From: Bacteroidales bacterium
GTDB taxonomy: Bacteria; Bacteroidota; Bacteroidia; Bacteroidales; GWA2-32-17
NCBI GenBank assembly: GCA_013314715.1
Contig: JABUFC010000006.1
Span: forward strand, 17,551-81,550
Length of the DNA: 64,000 bases
Direction: 5' to 3'
The notes under the pieces were generated by a model, which searched no databases, was not told the DNA's origin, and saw only the letters and a list, made by a program, of their open reading frames with translations. Below are positions 62,746 to 64,000 of this stretch, piece by piece; position 1 is the stretch's first letter; each line of letters begins with the position of its first letter. The position numbers and the translations under genes are program-made.

Positions 62746-62919
62746 AGGTATATTTAGCTTTTTTGTACTGCGTTTTTGTTTTTTTTTACAAAAAATACCA
62801 GATACTGTTAACTTATTGTAGATAAATAGCATAAAAGGGGTGGGATAATCATAACAAGTTTGATTTGGTATATCTTTGCTAATGAGAAGGTGGTTAGATT
62901 TTGCTATGACGTTAAAAAA

Positions 62920-63861
62920 TCATTGCAACACTACTTTTTTCGTTATGATTTGTTTATCGGTAATTATTTTTAAGACGTACAAACCACGTGGTAAGGTTGC
63001 AACGTTGAGTTCTGTCTGTGTATTGCTTGTTTTACCTGCGAGTTGTGAGCACCCTTGCATGTCATAGAGTTGAAAGGTAAAAGGTAAAAGTTCAAAGTTT
63101 TCTATTTTTAATGTAAGAAAATCGGTGGCAGGGTTGGGAGAAATAGCAATATTATCTGAAATAGCAGGCTTTGTAGGTATATTTAATGGCATACACTCCG
63201 AAAATTGATTGTTAAAATAAACAATGGTATCGTTTTGTTTGAAGCAAATTAGATTTCCTTGGGGAACATTTCCTGTTATCCACGGAGGAATAGAAAGCAA
63301 TAACCCTCTGACATTTCCTATGCCTTCAATCCATTGTGTAAAAAAATCATTAAAAATAAATCTTTTACGTAATTTATTTCCTAAAATAATTGTATCAATT
63401 GAGCTTACAACAACATCCCAATTAGAATTTGAACAATATGTGCTGTCTATTTGATTAAAAAAAGATATAAATGTATCTCCAACATTCAAATTAAAATCAT
63501 AAAGAAGAACTTCATTGAGACAATTATTCGGTTTTCCAAAATGAACTGTATCACCATAATAATAAATTCTTTTATTTTCTTCTCTTATTCCACCAAAATA
63601 ATTAGCATTATTGATATTAAATACACTATCGTTAAATATAAATAGCTTTTTATAAGTCTCACCATTGATATGGGTATCATCACCATTTAAAGCTATTTTA
63701 TCCAAAAAATAACATTGTGGATAATAATAATAACTATCGTAAGAATAATCTTCACTCCAAACAGCATTTTCTGTTGGAAATGGTACATATTGATACGTTT
63801 GTGCATTAGCTTTTAAAAAAGCTAATGCTAACAGTAAATAGAACAAAAATGTTTTTTTCAT
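62920..63861 (-). CDS. T9SS cargo protein with short (type A) sorting domain
   Basis: A 313-residue secreted protein: signal peptide (MKKTFLFYLLLALAFLKANAQ), a strand-rich, Tyr/Asn-rich body of unknown function (about 25-235), and a C-terminal sorting domain starting ISPNPATDFLTLKIE and ending KQIITKKVVLQ, with LPRGLYVLKI in between. The CTD directs secretion through the type IX system and is normally cleaved or anchored to A-LPS. It starts 12 bases after the stop of a second gene of the same kind, whose tail is nearly identical at DNA level. Confidence 0.85.
   Translation of the reverse strand: MKKTFLFYLLLALAFLKANAQTYQYVPFPTENAVWSEDYSYDSYYYYPQCYFLDKIALNGDDTHINGETYKKLFIFNDSVFNINNANYFGGIREENKRIYYYGDTVHFGKPNNCLNEVLLYDFNLNVGDTFISFFNQIDSTYCSNSNWDVVVSSIDTIILGNKLRKRFIFNDFFTQWIEGIGNVRGLLLSIPPWITGNVPQGNLICFKQNDTIVYFNNQFSECMPLNIPTKPAISDNIAISPNPATDFLTLKIENFELLPFTFQLYDMQGCSQLAGKTSNTQTELNVATLPRGLYVLKIITDKQIITKKVVLQ
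62922..63020. repeat. Direct repeat, copy 1: DNA encoding the T9SS sorting tail
   Basis: Matches 63876-63974 with six mismatches over about 99 aligned bases. It covers the last 30 or so codons of the sorting domain. Divergence begins abruptly at the 5' (coding) side. Confidence 0.9.
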
Positions 63862-63873
63862 AGTTGTAAGTTT

Positions 63874-64000
63874 TTATTGCAACACTACTTTTTTCATTAT
63901 GGTTTGTTTATCGGTAATTATTTTTAAGATGTATAAACCACGTGGTAAGGTTGCAACGTTGATTTCTGTTTGTGAGTTAGATGTTTTGCCTTCCTTTTGC
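63874..64000 (-). CDS. T9SS cargo protein, C-terminal fragment cut by the window edge
   Basis: The last 41 codons plus stop of a gene that enters from the right edge. The peptide includes NVATLPRGLYILKIIT and ends QTIMKKVVLQ, which is the type A sorting-domain ending, nearly the same as that of the adjacent gene. The stop TAA is at 63874-63876 and the next gene starts at 63861, so the two form a tandem pair. The function of the missing part cannot be seen. Confidence 0.85.
   Translation of the reverse strand, partial: QKEGKTSNSQTEINVATLPRGLYILKIITDKQTIMKKVVLQ
63876..63974. repeat. Direct repeat, copy 2: DNA encoding the T9SS sorting tail
   Basis: Second copy of the segment at 62922-63020, in the same direction, about 950 bases apart. 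The high identity suggests recent duplication or gene conversion of the sorting tail. Confidence 0.9.

Noticed and set aside
62624..62919. tRNA or riboswitch in the longest intergenic gap
   Set aside because: No cloverleaf, T-loop sequence or known aptamer pattern is visible; the gap is AT-rich with T-runs and a -7 box only.
62876..63067. Plus-strand 63-codon frame preceded by a TATCTTTGC box
   Set aside because: Its body is the reverse complement of the T9SS sorting tail. The box has no -33 at the right distance; the frame is best explained as an antisense shadow.

Overview
The window is an AT-rich, gene-dense chromosomal segment from a member of the Bacteroidota, most likely an anaerobic or microaerobic relative of the Bacteroidales/Marinilabiliales. 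The evidence is a PorG-uppS locus, secreted proteins with type IX secretion (T9SS) sorting tails of both the short type and the gliding-associated type, a TonB receptor with DUF5689 lipoproteins, Bacteroidota promoters (TTTG, about 19 bases, TAnnTTTG) and the purH-mreBCD-mrdA-rodA order. A molybdenum formate dehydrogenase and a hybrid cluster protein suggest anaerobic metabolism. I see no rRNA, tRNA, CRISPR array, insertion sequence or prophage, and no stretch over 300 bases without a gene.

Layout, left to right. 1-5449 (minus): start of uppS, three tandem PorG-like outer-membrane proteins, NAD kinase, a POTRA/beta-barrel protein and a CBS-domain protein. 5495-8167: pdxJ facing moaA-moeA. 8322-16623 (plus): gpsA, pgi, a DMT transporter, mobA, then a three-gene NAD-linked formate dehydrogenase (NuoE-like, NuoF-like, FdhA). 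16589-22245: an O-antigen ligase-like protein, a TerB-like/ABC half-transporter fusion and a family 2 glycosyltransferase. 22294-27156 (minus): a small membrane protein, mutL, two rhomboid proteases and an endonuclease/exonuclease/phosphatase protein in one operon. 27238-35460: ppnP, an RND/MMPL exporter, an epimerase, a polyprenyl synthase, then a ferredoxin-hcp-cupin-cupin locus. 35469-46512 (minus): an unbroken ten-gene run from mreB through mreC, mreD, mrdA, rodA to osmC-like, a membrane protein, an SDR, an Ldh-type dehydrogenase and uup-like. 46558-53599: purH, yjbQ, hupE-like, aroQ, xerD, a heptosyltransferase-like protein, a PKD/T9SS protein and an AI-2E-type permease. 53685-64000 (minus): a putative porin, a beta-helix lipoprotein, dnaX, two DUF5689 lipoproteins, a TonB receptor and two tandem T9SS cargo genes, the last running off the window.

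Connections. moaA, moeA and mobA supply steps of the bis-MGD cofactor that FdhA needs. The Mre/Rod genes and uppS serve envelope synthesis. PorG and several cargo proteins belong to the T9SS. The observations I rate highest are: a C9 homopolymer in the dnaX linker where slippage in either direction reaches a stop within about 12 codons, giving a gamma-like product; loss of the three cysteines of the His-Cys3 iron-sulfur site in FdhA; and a moaA shortened by roughly 50 residues in the middle. I did not find a convincing wholly new multi-gene system; most of the window is core genome.
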